Counted from the first letter of the stretch, positions 31,087 through 40,909 are shown. The stretch is DNA of 64,000 nt from Bacillus horti (GCF_030813115.1 NZ_JAUSTY010000013.1:1-64000); one strand, 5' to 3'. Numbers and translations: made by a program. The notes: a model not told the origin generated them from the letters alone.

Positions 31087-31794
31087 ATGATTCTAACAGG
31101 TGTGATCGTCAACACAATTGCCATTGTAGTTGGAGCTATACTAGGACAGGTATTTTCTAATTTAAAGCAGGAAATGAAGGAAACGATTTTAAAAGCGATT
31201 GGAATTGTTATTATTCTGTTAGGGCTACAAATGGCTTTTCAGGTGAATGAAATTCTTATTGTACTTTTTAGCTTAGCCCTTGGTGGCGTTCTTGGTGAAT
31301 GGTTGAATATTGAACAGAGGCTAGAGAGCGCAGGTAAGTGGATTGAAAGGAAAGCAGGGAAGCGACTTAAAGGGAATGTGTCTCAGGCGTTTGTCACAAC
31401 AACGTTAATTTACTGTATTGGGGCGATGGCTGTGGTCGGCTCTTTGGATAGTGGCTTGAGGCAGGAGCATGATGTGCTTTATACAAAAGCTTTTTTAGAT
31501 GGATTTACAGCGATTATTTTTTCTTCTACATTAGGGATAGGTGTAATGTTCTCCGCTATCCCCGTGTTTCTCTATCAAGGGGCCATTGCTTTTGGAGCAA
31601 CGTTTATCCAGTATGTGCTGTCTCCTGAGCTGATTGATAAGCTAATTGTTGATCTAACGGCAACAGGTGGAATCCTCATAGTAGCGATCGGTTTAAATAT
31701 GCTAGAGATCGTAAAAATACGAATAGGAAACCTTCTTCCGGCCTTGTTGGTCTCTGCTATTCTGACTCTCATCTATCATTATATACAGTTATAG
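31087..31794 (+). CDS. DUF554 (YdfK-like) membrane protein
   Basis: A 235-residue integral membrane protein with about seven hydrophobic segments. The start MILTGVIVNTIAIVVGAILG and the internal FCIGAMAVVGSLDSGL-like stretch (here YCIGAMAVVGSLDSGLR) are the DUF554 family pattern. Function is unknown; transport is possible. Shine-Dalgarno GAAGGAG precedes the ATG. It converges on yyaC. Confidence 0.85.
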   Translation: MILTGVIVNTIAIVVGAILGQVFSNLKQEMKETILKAIGIVIILLGLQMAFQVNEILIVLFSLALGGVLGEWLNIEQRLESAGKWIERKAGKRLKGNVSQAFVTTTLIYCIGAMAVVGSLDSGLRQEHDVLYTKAFLDGFTAIIFSSTLGIGVMFSAIPVFLYQGAIAFGATFIQYVLSPELIDKLIVDLTATGGILIVAIGLNMLEIVKIRIGNLLPALLVSAILTLIYHYIQL

Positions 31795-31883
31795 TTTTTT
31801 CTAAATATCAGATTGTCTTTATAAACGAAAGTGAGAAGCAGCAGTGATCCAAAGTTACACAGCTTTATCACATGAGCATTGAA

Positions 31884-32507
31884 TCACTGACTTTGAATAT
31901 GGTATCGGACAACCTCCTTGCTAGGAGGTTCTTTTGGTTGCTGGAGTTTCACCGAGGCTTGATAGATAGCCTGAGCGATTTTCTCTGCCATACTCATGAC
32001 AACCGATAACCGAGTGTTTTGCAAAACGAAGTATTCCATAAATCCCCCAACATTCACAATGCCCGTAAGATGTAGCTGCCCAATTTCGGGCAGTTTTTTC
32101 TGTACACCAGCCCCTGGTTTTAGAGCTCCCTGACCCAAGGTAATCATGCCTACACTTTTCAAGTCTCCTAAACAAGCATCTATAGCGATAATATAGGGCC
32201 ATTTATGCTCTTCTTTGATAGCAATAACGGTGTCTGCTAAATTCATAGCGTGGACAGGCTGGTCTAAAGTGCCATAGACGTGCAGCCCCTCCATCTTTAA
32301 TTCGTTTAGCTTCGTACCAATTAGTGGACCTAACGCGTCACCGGTGGATCGATCCGTTCCTATACAGGCCAGGACAATGTCATAAAAAGAGTGCTTGTTT
32401 AATAAAGTGGAGTAAAGAGAGTTGGACAATCTTTCAACAAGCTGGGTGCTTTGATAGGAGTCGCGAAACATAGGTTCAGATGGGAGAGTATTTCGTTGAT
32501 TTTCCAT
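31884..32507 (-). CDS. yyaC: Spore protease-like protein YyaC
   Basis: A 207-residue protein matching YyaC, a sporulation protein related to the germination protease GPR and to hydrogenase-maturation-type peptidases. The core reads IVLACIGTDRSTGDALGPLIG, then YIIAIDACLG and GVQKKLPEIGQLHLTGIVNVGGF. Start ATG 32507 with AAGGAGGTAG upstream. It lies in the same chromosomal neighbourhood as in B. subtilis but on the minus strand, converging with the DUF554 gene. A hairpin (AACCTCC/GGAGGTT, about 31913-31932) overlaps its 3' coding end. Confidence 0.9.
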   Translation of the reverse strand: MENQRNTLPSEPMFRDSYQSTQLVERLSNSLYSTLLNKHSFYDIVLACIGTDRSTGDALGPLIGTKLNELKMEGLHVYGTLDQPVHAMNLADTVIAIKEEHKWPYIIAIDACLGDLKSVGMITLGQGALKPGAGVQKKLPEIGQLHLTGIVNVGGFMEYFVLQNTRLSVVMSMAEKIAQAIYQASVKLQQPKEPPSKEVVRYHIQSQ

Positions 32508-32625
32508 AAGCTACCTCCTTCAATGGGATAAGTATTACCAGTATAGGAAAAGCCCTTTGAAAATATACGCGGAATGATTGGGATCTACATGCTTAGTTCG
32601 TCAAGTGATAAAGGGGGATATGAAC

Positions 32626-33663
32626 ATGCCAAATATCCGGGTGTTTTGGAATGGCTTAAAAATAGCATTTCTTATCATGGGAACCACGATTGGTGCAGGA
32701 TTTGCTTCAGGGAGAGAGCTTTGGGAGTTCTTTGCTTCCTACGGCTCTTCTAGCAGTATGTACGTGGTTCTTTCTATTCTTCTCTTCTCAATAAGCTGTT
32801 ATATTATTCTGACGATTAGTCAGCGTATTCAAGCTCATAATTATACATATGTGTTAAAGGAGCTAGTTGGAAGCAAATTAGGGAAAATGTACGACTTTTT
32901 CATCCTTATTTATTTACTTTCGACCACAGTCATTATGTTTGCGGGTAGTGGTGCCGCTTTACAGTATTGGTCTATTCCCTATTGGGCTGGAGTGGCTATT
33001 CTCGGTGTATGTGTACTACTAGCTTTTATAAAAGGGTTCGAGGGTGTCATATCTTTAAATAGTATTCTAATTCCTGTCTTAATTATGACTCTTATTGCTG
33101 TGTGTCTTATGTTTATTGAAGCAGGGTATGGGGAAAAAACAGACGTATTGTCTGAGCAAAATATTCTCTCGTCGGCCATTACCTTTACAGCCTTTAACAT
33201 CCTACCGCTAATCGCTATTTTATCTGTCGTTGGTCGATCACTTAAACCTGTAGAGATTAAGGTTGCTAGTGTGGCCTGTGCAATAGGATTATGTGCGGTA
33301 GCTGTGCTTTATAACGAAACACTGCTCCGTATCTCCAGCGATATCATGTTCTATGAGGTTCCTTTATATGCCATTTTGAGGTACTTCTCGGTGGAACTAA
33401 CCTTACTTGTGTCGTTTGTACTATGGCTAGCGATTTACACCACGGCTATCAGTGGAGTGTTTGGGATAATATCTAGAGCCGAAAAGCTATATCTTCCCAA
33501 GTGGCTATTAGCAGGAGGATTAATGCTTCTCATCATTCCTATGACACGTTTTGGGTTCTCCAATTTGGTGAAGCTACTTTATCCTCTGTATGGTGTATTA
33601 AATCTTTTTATCCTCGCGATGATCCTGCTTTATCCGTTGGCGAAGAGGGAAAAAATGAGGTAA
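32626..33663 (+). CDS. YkvI family membrane protein
   Basis: Starting at ATG 32626 (GGGGG eight bases upstream; ATG 32620 is too close) the product has 345 residues and about ten transmembrane helices. LIMGTTIGAGFASGRELWEFF at the N-terminus is the YkvI signature and resembles the unwound first helix of LeuT-fold transporters. Substrate unknown. It diverges from yyaC and leads into the MscS gene 100 bp downstream. Confidence 0.88.
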   Translation: MPNIRVFWNGLKIAFLIMGTTIGAGFASGRELWEFFASYGSSSSMYVVLSILLFSISCYIILTISQRIQAHNYTYVLKELVGSKLGKMYDFFILIYLLSTTVIMFAGSGAALQYWSIPYWAGVAILGVCVLLAFIKGFEGVISLNSILIPVLIMTLIAVCLMFIEAGYGEKTDVLSEQNILSSAITFTAFNILPLIAILSVVGRSLKPVEIKVASVACAIGLCAVAVLYNETLLRISSDIMFYEVPLYAILRYFSVELTLLVSFVLWLAIYTTAISGVFGIISRAEKLYLPKWLLAGGLMLLIIPMTRFGFSNLVKLLYPLYGVLNLFILAMILLYPLAKREKMR

Positions 33664-33763
33664 GATGGTAAATAAGTTAGTCCTGTACATCATAATTGTA
33701 GAAAACGTGCAATCAGAGAATACAATCAGACGAAGCAAAATCGAATACAGGAGGGACAAAGAA

Positions 33764-34600
33764 ATGAATGATTCCGGTGGGTTACAGAACTTATGGAACA
33801 ATACGTATGAATGGCTGAGCAGGCCAGAGCTATGGCTGCATATAGGCTCCGTAGCGGTCAAAATTTTTCTTATCTATTTAGCGGCAAAAATATGTATTGG
33901 CATCTTTAAGAAAACGGTTGATCGAATGCTAAGGGAGCGTGTCAAAGGACCTGTACAGCTCTCTCAAAAAAGGTCTAAGACACTATCTAGCCTTTTAAAT
34001 AACATTGCGGTAAATGTGATTTACTTTATTGCCATTCTCTTGATTTTAGCGGAATTTAATATTGCTTTAGGACCATTATTGGCAGGTGCTGGAGTAGTTG
34101 GGTTAGCGATAGGCTTTGGGGCACAAGGCTTAGTAAAGGATGTTGTCACTGGATTTTTTATCATTTATGAGGATCAGTTTTCTGTAGGTGACTATATTGA
34201 TACAGCTGGTTACTCGGGTACAGTTCAGGAAATTGGCTTAAGGGTAACGAAAATAAAGGATTGGACTGGTAAAATTCATATCATACCTAACGGCTCGATC
34301 ACTCATGTGACGAATCACTCAAAAGAAAATGGCGTAGCTGTGCTTGATGTGGGTGTTCCTTTAAAAGAGGATATCAGCCGAGTCGAAGGGGTTGTTGAGG
34401 CCGTAGCAAGGTATGTGAAGGAAAAGGAAGAAGCGGTTATTGGCGAGCCTGTAATTATGGGTGTTGAGGAGTTGAGTGGATCGGGTACGGTCATTCGCTT
34501 AACGCTAGAGTGTCAGCCTATGACTCATTGGGCCATAACTAGAAAGCTGCGTAGGGAACTGAAGGAAGAGTTCGAGAAGCTAGAGATTGAAATGAAGTAG
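33764..34600 (+). CDS. Small-conductance mechanosensitive channel (MscS family)
   Basis: A channel of 278 residues starting at ATG 33764 with AGGAGGG upstream; the open frame runs further upstream without support. Three hydrophobic segments are followed by the pore helix GVVGLAIGFGAQGLVKDVVTGF and the beta domain beginning YEDQFSVGDYIDTAG, with IPNGSITHVTNHS. It is a compact MscS/YkuT-type channel that releases solutes during hypo-osmotic shock. Confidence 0.93.
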   Translation: MNDSGGLQNLWNNTYEWLSRPELWLHIGSVAVKIFLIYLAAKICIGIFKKTVDRMLRERVKGPVQLSQKRSKTLSSLLNNIAVNVIYFIAILLILAEFNIALGPLLAGAGVVGLAIGFGAQGLVKDVVTGFFIIYEDQFSVGDYIDTAGYSGTVQEIGLRVTKIKDWTGKIHIIPNGSITHVTNHSKENGVAVLDVGVPLKEDISRVEGVVEAVARYVKEKEEAVIGEPVIMGVEELSGSGTVIRLTLECQPMTHWAITRKLRRELKEEFEKLEIEMK

Positions 34601-34643
34601 GAGTTTGGTCAAGGGACTAGACGATAGAAGATAGGGGAGCCTG

Positions 34644-34853
34644 ATGAGCATGGTGGAGAAAAAGTATCAGCTGAATGATGTGGTACAAATGAAAAAGCCG
34701 CATCCTTGTGGGGAAAATAGGTGGAAGATTATTCGCATGGGGATGGACATCCGCATAAAATGCTTAAAATGCGAGCATAGTGTGATGATGGCGCGCAGCC
34801 ATTTTGATAAGAGACTGAAGAAGGTACTAGAGACGGAGCAGCAGGAAGGGTAG
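34644..34853 (+). CDS. DUF951 domain protein
   Basis: A 69-residue basic protein, family DUF951: LNDVVQMKKPHPCGENRWK, then DIRIKCLKCEHSVMM. Three cysteines and a histidine (HPCG ... CLKCEH) could bind zinc. The family is found next to mscS or ychF in Firmicutes; function is not established. Start ATG 34644 with AGGGGAG upstream. Confidence 0.88.
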   Translation: MSMVEKKYQLNDVVQMKKPHPCGENRWKIIRMGMDIRIKCLKCEHSVMMARSHFDKRLKKVLETEQQEG

Positions 34854-34965
34854 AGCTAGTTTTCGGTAGGCAAGGAACGTAAGAGGTTCCTAGTAGAAAG
34901 GGCAGGACAGAATAGAGAAAGATGTAGAGGTTGAGGTTTTAGTGTAGGGATGGGAGGCCAAGGAC

Positions 34966-37041
34966 ATGAGCGTTGTTCAGCATACGGAGAGAAGTAGAGG
35001 TAGTGAAGCAGAAATTGATAAACAGCAAAAGCAACAGAAGCATAAAACAGCCTGTCCTTTAAACTGCTGGGATGTCTGTGGCTTTGAGGTAACCACGGCA
35101 GACGGCAAGGTTAAAAAGGTAGAGGGAGACTCTGCTCATCCGATTACTCAAGGTAAAATATGTGGCAAGGGTGTCATGCTTGCTGATCGAGCGAATCATC
35201 CTGACCGCCTCTTGTATCCGTTAAAGAAGGTAGATGGTCAGTTCGAAAGAATTTCCTGGGAGCAGGCTCTAGATGAGATTGCCACAGCTATGCAAAAGGT
35301 GAAGAAGGAGTACGGCTCTACAGCTGTACTACATAGCCATGACTATTCCAATGGTGGTCTGCTCAAGAATTTAGACCAGCGCTTCTTTAATGCGTATGGA
35401 GGCATTACAGAGCTTGTAGGAAGTCTTTGCTGGGGGGCAGGCATTGAGGCCCAAATGGTCGATTTCGGTAGCGCCTATAGTCATGATCCAGATGATTTGA
35501 AGAACAGCCAAACGATTGTGGTATGGGGCAGAAATGTTACAGCCACTAATATGCATCTCTATCCCTATATACAGAAGGCTAAGAAAAGAGGAGCTAAGCT
35601 TATTGTTATAGATCCCTTAGCGACTGGTATAACCCGTATAGCTGATCAGCATGTGAAGGTTCGTCCAGGGATGGATGGAGTATTAGCACTTATCATCATT
35701 AAGAAGCTGGTGGAGCAGGGACTACAAGCAGAAGACTTTCTAAAGCATCATACCCATGGATATGAGGAGTTTTTGAAGCAGGTGATTGAGCCCCTATCCT
35801 TGGATCAAGCGATAGAGTGGACAGAGGTCCCAGAGGAAGTAATCAATGAATTAGTTCATGCCTTTAGTGTAGGAAGACCGACGTGTACCTTGCTTGGGTT
35901 AGGACTGCAAAGATACAGCAACGGTGGAAATACGATTCGGGCTATTGATGCGCTTGTAGCGATCTCTGGAAATATCGGTATTCCTGGTGGAGGAGCCAAT
36001 TATGCTCATCTAGGGGTAGGACGTAGCTTTAATACGACCGCTTTGGCTCACTCTGAGCGAAAGCAGGCAGGACGAACGTTTACCCGTATGACTCAGGCAG
36101 ATGAGGTGCTTGAGGCTCGGAATCCGTCCATTAAAATGCTATTTGTCACGAGAGGAAATCCACTTGTACAGGTTCCTGATGCGTCAAAAACGTATCAAGC
36201 GTTTAGCCAAATTGAAACGAAGGTGGTTATCGATCAGTTTATGACCGATACGGCGAAGGTGGCTGATTATGTGCTACCGTGTACAACGGTATTTGAAGAG
36301 GAGGATATTTATTACGCCTCCATGTTTCATAGCTTTGTCACGTATGGAAAGCAAGTTGTTGAGCCTTATGGAGAGGCGAAGTCTGATAGAGAAATATGGA
36401 CTTTGCTCGCTGAGCGCTTAGGCTTCGGAGATGAGTTTGCTTATACAGTCGAAGAGTTTCTAGAAATGGGGATACCCTCTCTGGCTGAGCAGGGTATTAC
36501 GTTAGAGCGTTTAAAGCAGGAGACGACGGTGAAGCTTCAGCTTGAACCTGTTCCCTGGAAGGATTTTCGTTTTGAAACGCCTTCTGGTAAATTTGAGTTC
36601 CATTCAATAAAGCTAGAAGAAGAGAAGCGAGAGCCTATGATTCAGTTAATGCTTCCAGAGGAAAGTAGATGGAGTAGGCCAGAGCTTGCTAGTCGATATC
36701 CTTACTCGTTGCTCTCTATTCACCCGCAGCGTTCTTTACATTCTCAGCATTTCCATCTTGTGCAGGCCCTGCAGAGTCCACGAATTGAAGTCTCTGAATA
36801 TATTGCTAGGCAGGAAGGTCTTACTGATGGCGATCAGATTGAGATATTCAATGATCGGGGTGTGTTTAGAGGGAGAGTGAAGATCGTTGTCGGTACTCAT
36901 CCAACGACCATTAACGTGGATGAAGGACGCTGGCAGGAGTTTGGAGGTACAATTAATCAGCTAACTCCCAATACGATTTCTGACGTAGGCTTAGGAAGTA
37001 CATTGTATGATTGCTTGGTTGGAATTAGAAAGCTAGGTTAG
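34966..37041 (+). CDS. yyaE: Molybdopterin-dependent oxidoreductase YyaE
   Basis: A 691-residue molybdopterin/tungstopterin enzyme of the DMSO-reductase superfamily. The N-terminus has a 4Fe-4S site, Cys30, Cys34, Cys38 and Cys66 (CPLNCWDVC ... GKICGKG), followed by the catalytic domains. The C-terminal dinucleotide-binding domain has SIHPQRSLHSQHF and the ending GLGSTLYDCLVGI. There is no twin-arginine signal, so it is cytoplasmic. B. subtilis yyaE lies in the same region. Its natural substrate is unknown and no molybdopterin-synthesis genes are in the window. Confidence 0.9.
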   Translation: MSVVQHTERSRGSEAEIDKQQKQQKHKTACPLNCWDVCGFEVTTADGKVKKVEGDSAHPITQGKICGKGVMLADRANHPDRLLYPLKKVDGQFERISWEQALDEIATAMQKVKKEYGSTAVLHSHDYSNGGLLKNLDQRFFNAYGGITELVGSLCWGAGIEAQMVDFGSAYSHDPDDLKNSQTIVVWGRNVTATNMHLYPYIQKAKKRGAKLIVIDPLATGITRIADQHVKVRPGMDGVLALIIIKKLVEQGLQAEDFLKHHTHGYEEFLKQVIEPLSLDQAIEWTEVPEEVINELVHAFSVGRPTCTLLGLGLQRYSNGGNTIRAIDALVAISGNIGIPGGGANYAHLGVGRSFNTTALAHSERKQAGRTFTRMTQADEVLEARNPSIKMLFVTRGNPLVQVPDASKTYQAFSQIETKVVIDQFMTDTAKVADYVLPCTTVFEEEDIYYASMFHSFVTYGKQVVEPYGEAKSDREIWTLLAERLGFGDEFAYTVEEFLEMGIPSLAEQGITLERLKQETTVKLQLEPVPWKDFRFETPSGKFEFHSIKLEEEKREPMIQLMLPEESRWSRPELASRYPYSLLSIHPQRSLHSQHFHLVQALQSPRIEVSEYIARQEGLTDGDQIEIFNDRGVFRGRVKIVVGTHPTTINVDEGRWQEFGGTINQLTPNTISDVGLGSTLYDCLVGIRKLG

Positions 37042-37183
37042 TCAGATATTTTTTAAGAGATCAGCAGACTGGTGTTAAGCATATTTTTCGAAAATAGGCA
37101 TGTGATGAATCCGCCAAAGAATAAACCTGCATATGGTAAATAAAAGTATTCGTTTACCCAATACTTGTAAAGGGGATTGAACA

Positions 37184-37585
37184 ATGCAGGGGAAAAATGT
37201 AGAGGAGCGACCGGTATACGGTATAGTCGTTTCTTCGGGTGAGCAGAAGGATGGTGAACACACCCATGATATGTACTTAATTTCATGGGATGGCAGACAA
37301 GTCCATGTCCACAACTTTAAAGGAGTCACGTCGTTTGATGTTGGTCATAGACATAGATATGTAGGGACGACAGCTCCTGCTCCAAGCGGTGTACAGCACA
37401 CTCATGCTTACCAGACTACTACCTCGTATGATGATGGTCACACTCATGTTATTACAGGAAGAACAGGACCCGCTGTTCCTTTATCTGGTGGGGGGCACTT
37501 TCATTACTTTGAGGGCGTGACGACGGTAAACGGCCGAACACCACATACTCATCGTTACTCGGGAAGAACATCAGACGAATTTTAG
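37184..37585 (+). CDS. ymaF: YmaF family histidine-rich repeat protein
   Basis: A 133-residue protein built around seven HxH motifs at residues 26, 41, 55, 72, 86, 105 and 121, spaced 14-19 apart. They sit in repeated segments ending in VGT/TGR/SGR. The central DGRQVHVHNFKGVTSFDVGH matches the YmaF family. There is no signal peptide. Regular HxH spacing suggests multi-site metal binding or a beta-repeat; the function of YmaF is not known. It follows yyaE by 142 bp on the same strand. Confidence 0.85.
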   Translation: MQGKNVEERPVYGIVVSSGEQKDGEHTHDMYLISWDGRQVHVHNFKGVTSFDVGHRHRYVGTTAPAPSGVQHTHAYQTTTSYDDGHTHVITGRTGPAVPLSGGGHFHYFEGVTTVNGRTPHTHRYSGRTSDEF

Positions 37586-37766
37586 GAAGCAACATCGTGA
37601 GTTTTACAAATGAATAGGATACAATGAATAGGATAGAAATAAAACGCAGGAAATTGGAATAACAGAGATAGTACATTATAATTATAAAAGGAGACCTTGG
37701 TCATGAGCTGACTCGGGATCTCCCTTTTTTTATCGGTTTTATTTGCCTTCTATGTGCTTCGAGTGA

Positions 37767-37892
37767 TTATTGGTTCATGATATCATTAACAACAATTTCA
37801 TAGATGATCGTTCCATAGAAATAGGTTGCTACGGCAAGAAGTCCAACGACAGCCATGATTATAATACCTTTTACGGAAAAGATACGTTTCAT
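37767..37892 (-). CDS. Small single-span membrane protein, 41 residues
   Basis: ATG 37892 with GAGGTG six bases upstream starts a 41-residue peptide, MKRIFSVKGIIIMAVVGLLA at the N-terminus. It has one hydrophobic segment (about 9-33) and a short polar end. The ORF can be extended upstream to 37967 but that start has no ribosome site. Unrecognised; the good Shine-Dalgarno and coherent topology suggest a real small membrane protein. Confidence 0.55.
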   Translation of the reverse strand: MKRIFSVKGIIIMAVVGLLAVATYFYGTIIYEIVVNDIMNQ

Positions 37893-38023
37893 TGTTTTCA
37901 CCTCGAGATTATTGTACACAGTTTGTCTGGAAACAGCAATGATTATGCAGTATAAATAATAGGCCATTAAAGCTGAGGAATGCGAGAATGTCGCTTTCAG
38001 AATCGATCAGCCTATGTTACCGT

Positions 38024-39016
38024 TTAAGAGTTTTCCGTATACAATAGAATCTTTCCAATACTTTTTCTACTTTCTATTAATTGATGGGCTAGTGCAGCGT
38101 CTTTCAAGGGTAATTTTTTACCTATTTTAATCTTAATTTGTCCATTGGCTAACATACGCATGACTTGTAAAGAAGTATCCTTTAATACTTCTGGCTGTTC
38201 TTTCCTTGTTGTTCCCAAGCTATACCCAAGAACAGAACGACAGCTTGAATGGAGTTCACCCATTTGAAGCTTTCCATATTTTCCACTTGAATTTCCGAAT
38301 ACAACTAAGCGACCATAGTTAGCTAAACACTCCATACTTTGCTCAGTTATTTCCCCACCAATAGAATCCAAGATAATATTGACACCGTTACCATCAGTTA
38401 ATTCATTCACTTTCAGTGAAAAATTTCCATTAGTGTAGCATAACACATGATCTGCTCCAGCTTCTACGGCTACAGGAATTTTTGTTTCATCGCCTACAGT
38501 ACCAATAATCGTTTTTGCCCCTAATCCTTTTGCAACTTGAATAGCTGTTGTTCCTACTCCTCCAGAGGCAGAATGAACGAGAACCTTGTCTCCATCTTGT
38601 AATTTGGCTACGTCAGTAAACAGCTTGTAGGACAAGAATGAGACAATGCCACATGATCCCGCAACATCAAAGCTAATATGATCTGGAATCGCAAAAGTTA
38701 AACTCTCATCAGCAATGATGTACTCTGCATACGAGCCATTATGAGGAAACGCCATTACTCTTTGCCCTACAAAAAAAGATGTTACTTTATCTCCAACTTG
38801 TTCGACGATACCAGACGCCTCAAGGCCAGGAATAAACGGAAGTTTCTCTTGTCTCTTATTGCCATATCTTGCTTTAACATCTGCAAAATTAACACTTGTT
38901 ACCATAACACGAATTAAAACTTGTTTTGGACCTATTGGAGGTATTTCAATGTCTACATATTTCATATGTTCTGTTGAGCCGAACTGCTCTACAATAATGG
39001 CTTTAATTGTAATCAC
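38024..39016 (-). CDS. Quinone oxidoreductase-like medium-chain reductase
   Basis: About 327-330 residues of the zinc-free quinone oxidoreductase branch of the MDR superfamily: GLEASGIVEQVGDKV in the catalytic domain, then the Rossmann loop SASGGVGTTAIQVAKGLGA (NADPH site) and the C-terminal GKILLYTENS-type end. There are no structural zinc cysteines. The reading-frame start is GTG 39016, but its expected Shine-Dalgarno overlaps the codon itself; AAGGTGA is better spaced for an ATT at 39007, which would give the family-typical start (M)KAIIVEQFG. It is on the minus strand against the core gene direction. Confidence 0.85.
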   Translation of the reverse strand: MITIKAIIVEQFGSTEHMKYVDIEIPPIGPKQVLIRVMVTSVNFADVKARYGNKRQEKLPFIPGLEASGIVEQVGDKVTSFFVGQRVMAFPHNGSYAEYIIADESLTFAIPDHISFDVAGSCGIVSFLSYKLFTDVAKLQDGDKVLVHSASGGVGTTAIQVAKGLGAKTIIGTVGDETKIPVAVEAGADHVLCYTNGNFSLKVNELTDGNGVNIILDSIGGEITEQSMECLANYGRLVVFGNSSGKYGKLQMGELHSSCRSVLGYSLGTTRKEQPEVLKDTSLQVMRMLANGQIKIKIGKKLPLKDAALAHQLIESRKSIGKILLYTENS

Positions 39017-39202
39017 CTTCTTGTTTCGTTATGTAAAACCACGTTTCATTATATTGATTATATCCTATATTCAGAAAAATAACAAAGTTTATTCATAGAA
39101 AACAACAATATCAAGAAAACATTCTAATCTAATTGAAGCTAAAGCCATTTCGTTATATACTTTGGTATAGTGCGACAATAGAACAATTAGGATGTGAGAT
39201 AA

Positions 39203-40303
39203 ATGGGAATGTCATGTGGAGTTGTTGGACTTCCTAACGTAGGGAAATCAACATTATTTAATGCGATTACTCAAGCGGGGGCGGAGTCAGCGAACTATCC
39301 GTTTTGTACGATTGATCCAAACGTAGGGGTTGTTGAGGTTCCAGATGAGCGTTTGGTTCGTTTGACAGAGCTTGTTAAGCCGAATAAGGTTGTTCCTACA
39401 GCGTTTGAGTTTGTAGATATTGCAGGTTTGGTTAAAGGAGCTAGTCGTGGTGAGGGGTTAGGGAATAAGTTCCTAGCAAACATTCGTGAAGTGGATGCGA
39501 TTGCTCATGTGGTACGTTGCTTTGTGGATGAGAACATCACTCACGTATCAGGTAGTGTGGATCCAGTTAGAGATATTGAGACGATTAACCTAGAGCTTAT
39601 TCTAGCTGACTTAGAATCCGTGGAAAAGCGGATTGAGAGAGTAAAGAAAAGCTTAAAATCAGGAGATAAAAAGGTGAAGGCTGAGCATGATCTCTTAGTT
39701 CGTGTGCAGGAAGTGCTAGAGCAGGAGAAGCCAGCTCGAAGTCTTGAAGTAGAGGAAGAAGAAGCGAAGCTACTGAAGGAGTTTCATTTATTGACACAGA
39801 AGCCGGTTCTTTATGTGGCTAACGTTAGTGAGGATGAAATTACAGACGTAGAAGGCAATGAGTATGTAAAGCGTGTTAAGGAGTTTGCAGCTCAAGAGGG
39901 ATCTGGAGTGGTTGTGATTAGCGCGAAGGTGGAGTCGGAAATTGCTGAGCTCGATGGAGAGGATAAAGAAATGTTCCTTCAGGAGCTTGGAATTGAAGAG
40001 TCTGGCTTGGATCAGCTCATTCGTGAGGCGTACAAGCTACTAGGCTTATATACGTATTTTACAGCTGGTGTACAAGAGGTACGTGCTTGGACGATCAAAA
40101 AGGGAATGAAGGCTCCTCAAGCAGCAGGAGTGATTCATACTGACTTTGAGCGTGGATTTATTCGTGCTGAGGTTGTCCACTATGATGATCTATCGGAAAC
40201 GGGCTCTATGAACGCAGCGAAGGAAAAAGGCTTATTGCGTTTAGAAGGAAAGGATTATGTCGTTAAGGATGGCGATGTGATGCACTTCCGCTTTAATGTG
40301 TGA
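39203..40303 (+). CDS. ychF: Ribosome-binding ATPase YchF
   Basis: A 366-residue Obg-related P-loop protein that hydrolyses ATP rather than GTP. G1 is GLPNVGKST (9-17), with [19 protein letters not shown] (G3) and a NVSE motif where GTPases have NKxD. A coiled hairpin and the C-terminal TGS domain (about 283-366, [25 protein letters not shown]) complete it. Equivalent to yyaF in B. subtilis. In B. subtilis rpsF follows directly; here about 2.1 kb of other genes intervene. Confidence 0.97.
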   Translation: MGMSCGVVGLPNVGKSTLFNAITQAGAESANYPFCTIDPNVGVVEVPDERLVRLTELVKPNKVVPTAFEFVDIAGLVKGASRGEGLGNKFLANIREVDAIAHVVRCFVDENITHVSGSVDPVRDIETINLELILADLESVEKRIERVKKSLKSGDKKVKAEHDLLVRVQEVLEQEKPARSLEVEEEEAKLLKEFHLLTQKPVLYVANVSEDEITDVEGNEYVKRVKEFAAQEGSGVVVISAKVESEIAELDGEDKEMFLQELGIEESGLDQLIREAYKLLGLYTYFTAGVQEVRAWTIKKGMKAPQAAGVIHTDFERGFIRAEVVHYDDLSETGSMNAAKEKGLLRLEGKDYVVKDGDVMHFRFNV

Positions 40304-40354
40304 TGATTTGAGATGGAGATTGATTGTCTAACCATTGATTATATCTTTTAAACC

Positions 40355-40402
40355 AAAAGCTTTCCATCACGCATAAAATTGGCGATGGAAAGCTTTTTAC
40401 TT
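40355..40402. terminator. Terminator after ychF (bidirectional)
   Basis: A perfect 14-bp stem (40355-40368 with 40384-40397), a loop of 15 bases, A/T runs on both sides. It serves ychF and the convergent hypothetical gene at 40424. Confidence 0.9.
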
Positions 40403-40423
40403 TACAAAGTGACATAAAAGGTA

Positions 40424-40909
40424 CTAAAAAGAATTGTAGAAAACTGTTCCATCAGTACCTAAGCCTTTAATGGATATAGGTTTAGGCAAATCAACATCAA
40501 ATATACCTAGGTAAACTTTGTAGTCCTTGTTATTTTTATAGGTATGGTAAACGCTGTCAACCTCTGTTTCAATATGCGTTATTTGATTATCTAGAATTAC
40601 AGCATGGACGATATTTTTTCCATGTATACTCTCCGAGTATTTCCAGAATAAACTGTTCGATATTTCATTTCTATCAATGACACTTGACAAAATCTCATTA
40701 TTATTTTCATCTAATACAAGTAGATGAGATTTGTTATTGACATCATATAGTAAATATTGAATATTTTCAGCATTTATCTCTATTTTACTCTCTATAGAAG
40801 TACTATTAGGGTATATTTGACTTTTATCACTATCCTTACTAAGAAGGACTACAAGTAGTACTATTAATGTAGATAAAGAAAGTAACACTAATATTGTTTT
40901 CCTTTGCAT
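40424..40909 (-). CDS. Exported or membrane-anchored hypothetical protein
   Basis: A 161-residue protein not recognised. It begins MQRKTILVLLSLSTLIVLL, a basic start plus hydrophobic stretch (5-23) typical of a signal peptide or anchor, without a lipobox. The rest is hydrophilic and probably extracytoplasmic. Shine-Dalgarno AGGAGAG lies five bases upstream. It follows the 297-residue exported-protein ORF by 55 bp on the same strand and is likely co-transcribed. Base composition is more AT-rich than in neighbouring core genes and the pair is head-on to replication, which suggests acquired DNA. Confidence 0.6.
   Translation of the reverse strand: MQRKTILVLLSLSTLIVLLVVLLSKDSDKSQIYPNSTSIESKIEINAENIQYLLYDVNNKSHLLVLDENNNEILSSVIDRNEISNSLFWKYSESIHGKNIVHAVILDNQITHIETEVDSVYHTYKNNKDYKVYLGIFDVDLPKPISIKGLGTDGTVFYNSF

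Noticed and set aside
37053-37329. Two overlapping minus-strand ORFs antisense to the YmaF gene
   Set aside because: Shadows of the histidine-codon repeats; no start signals.
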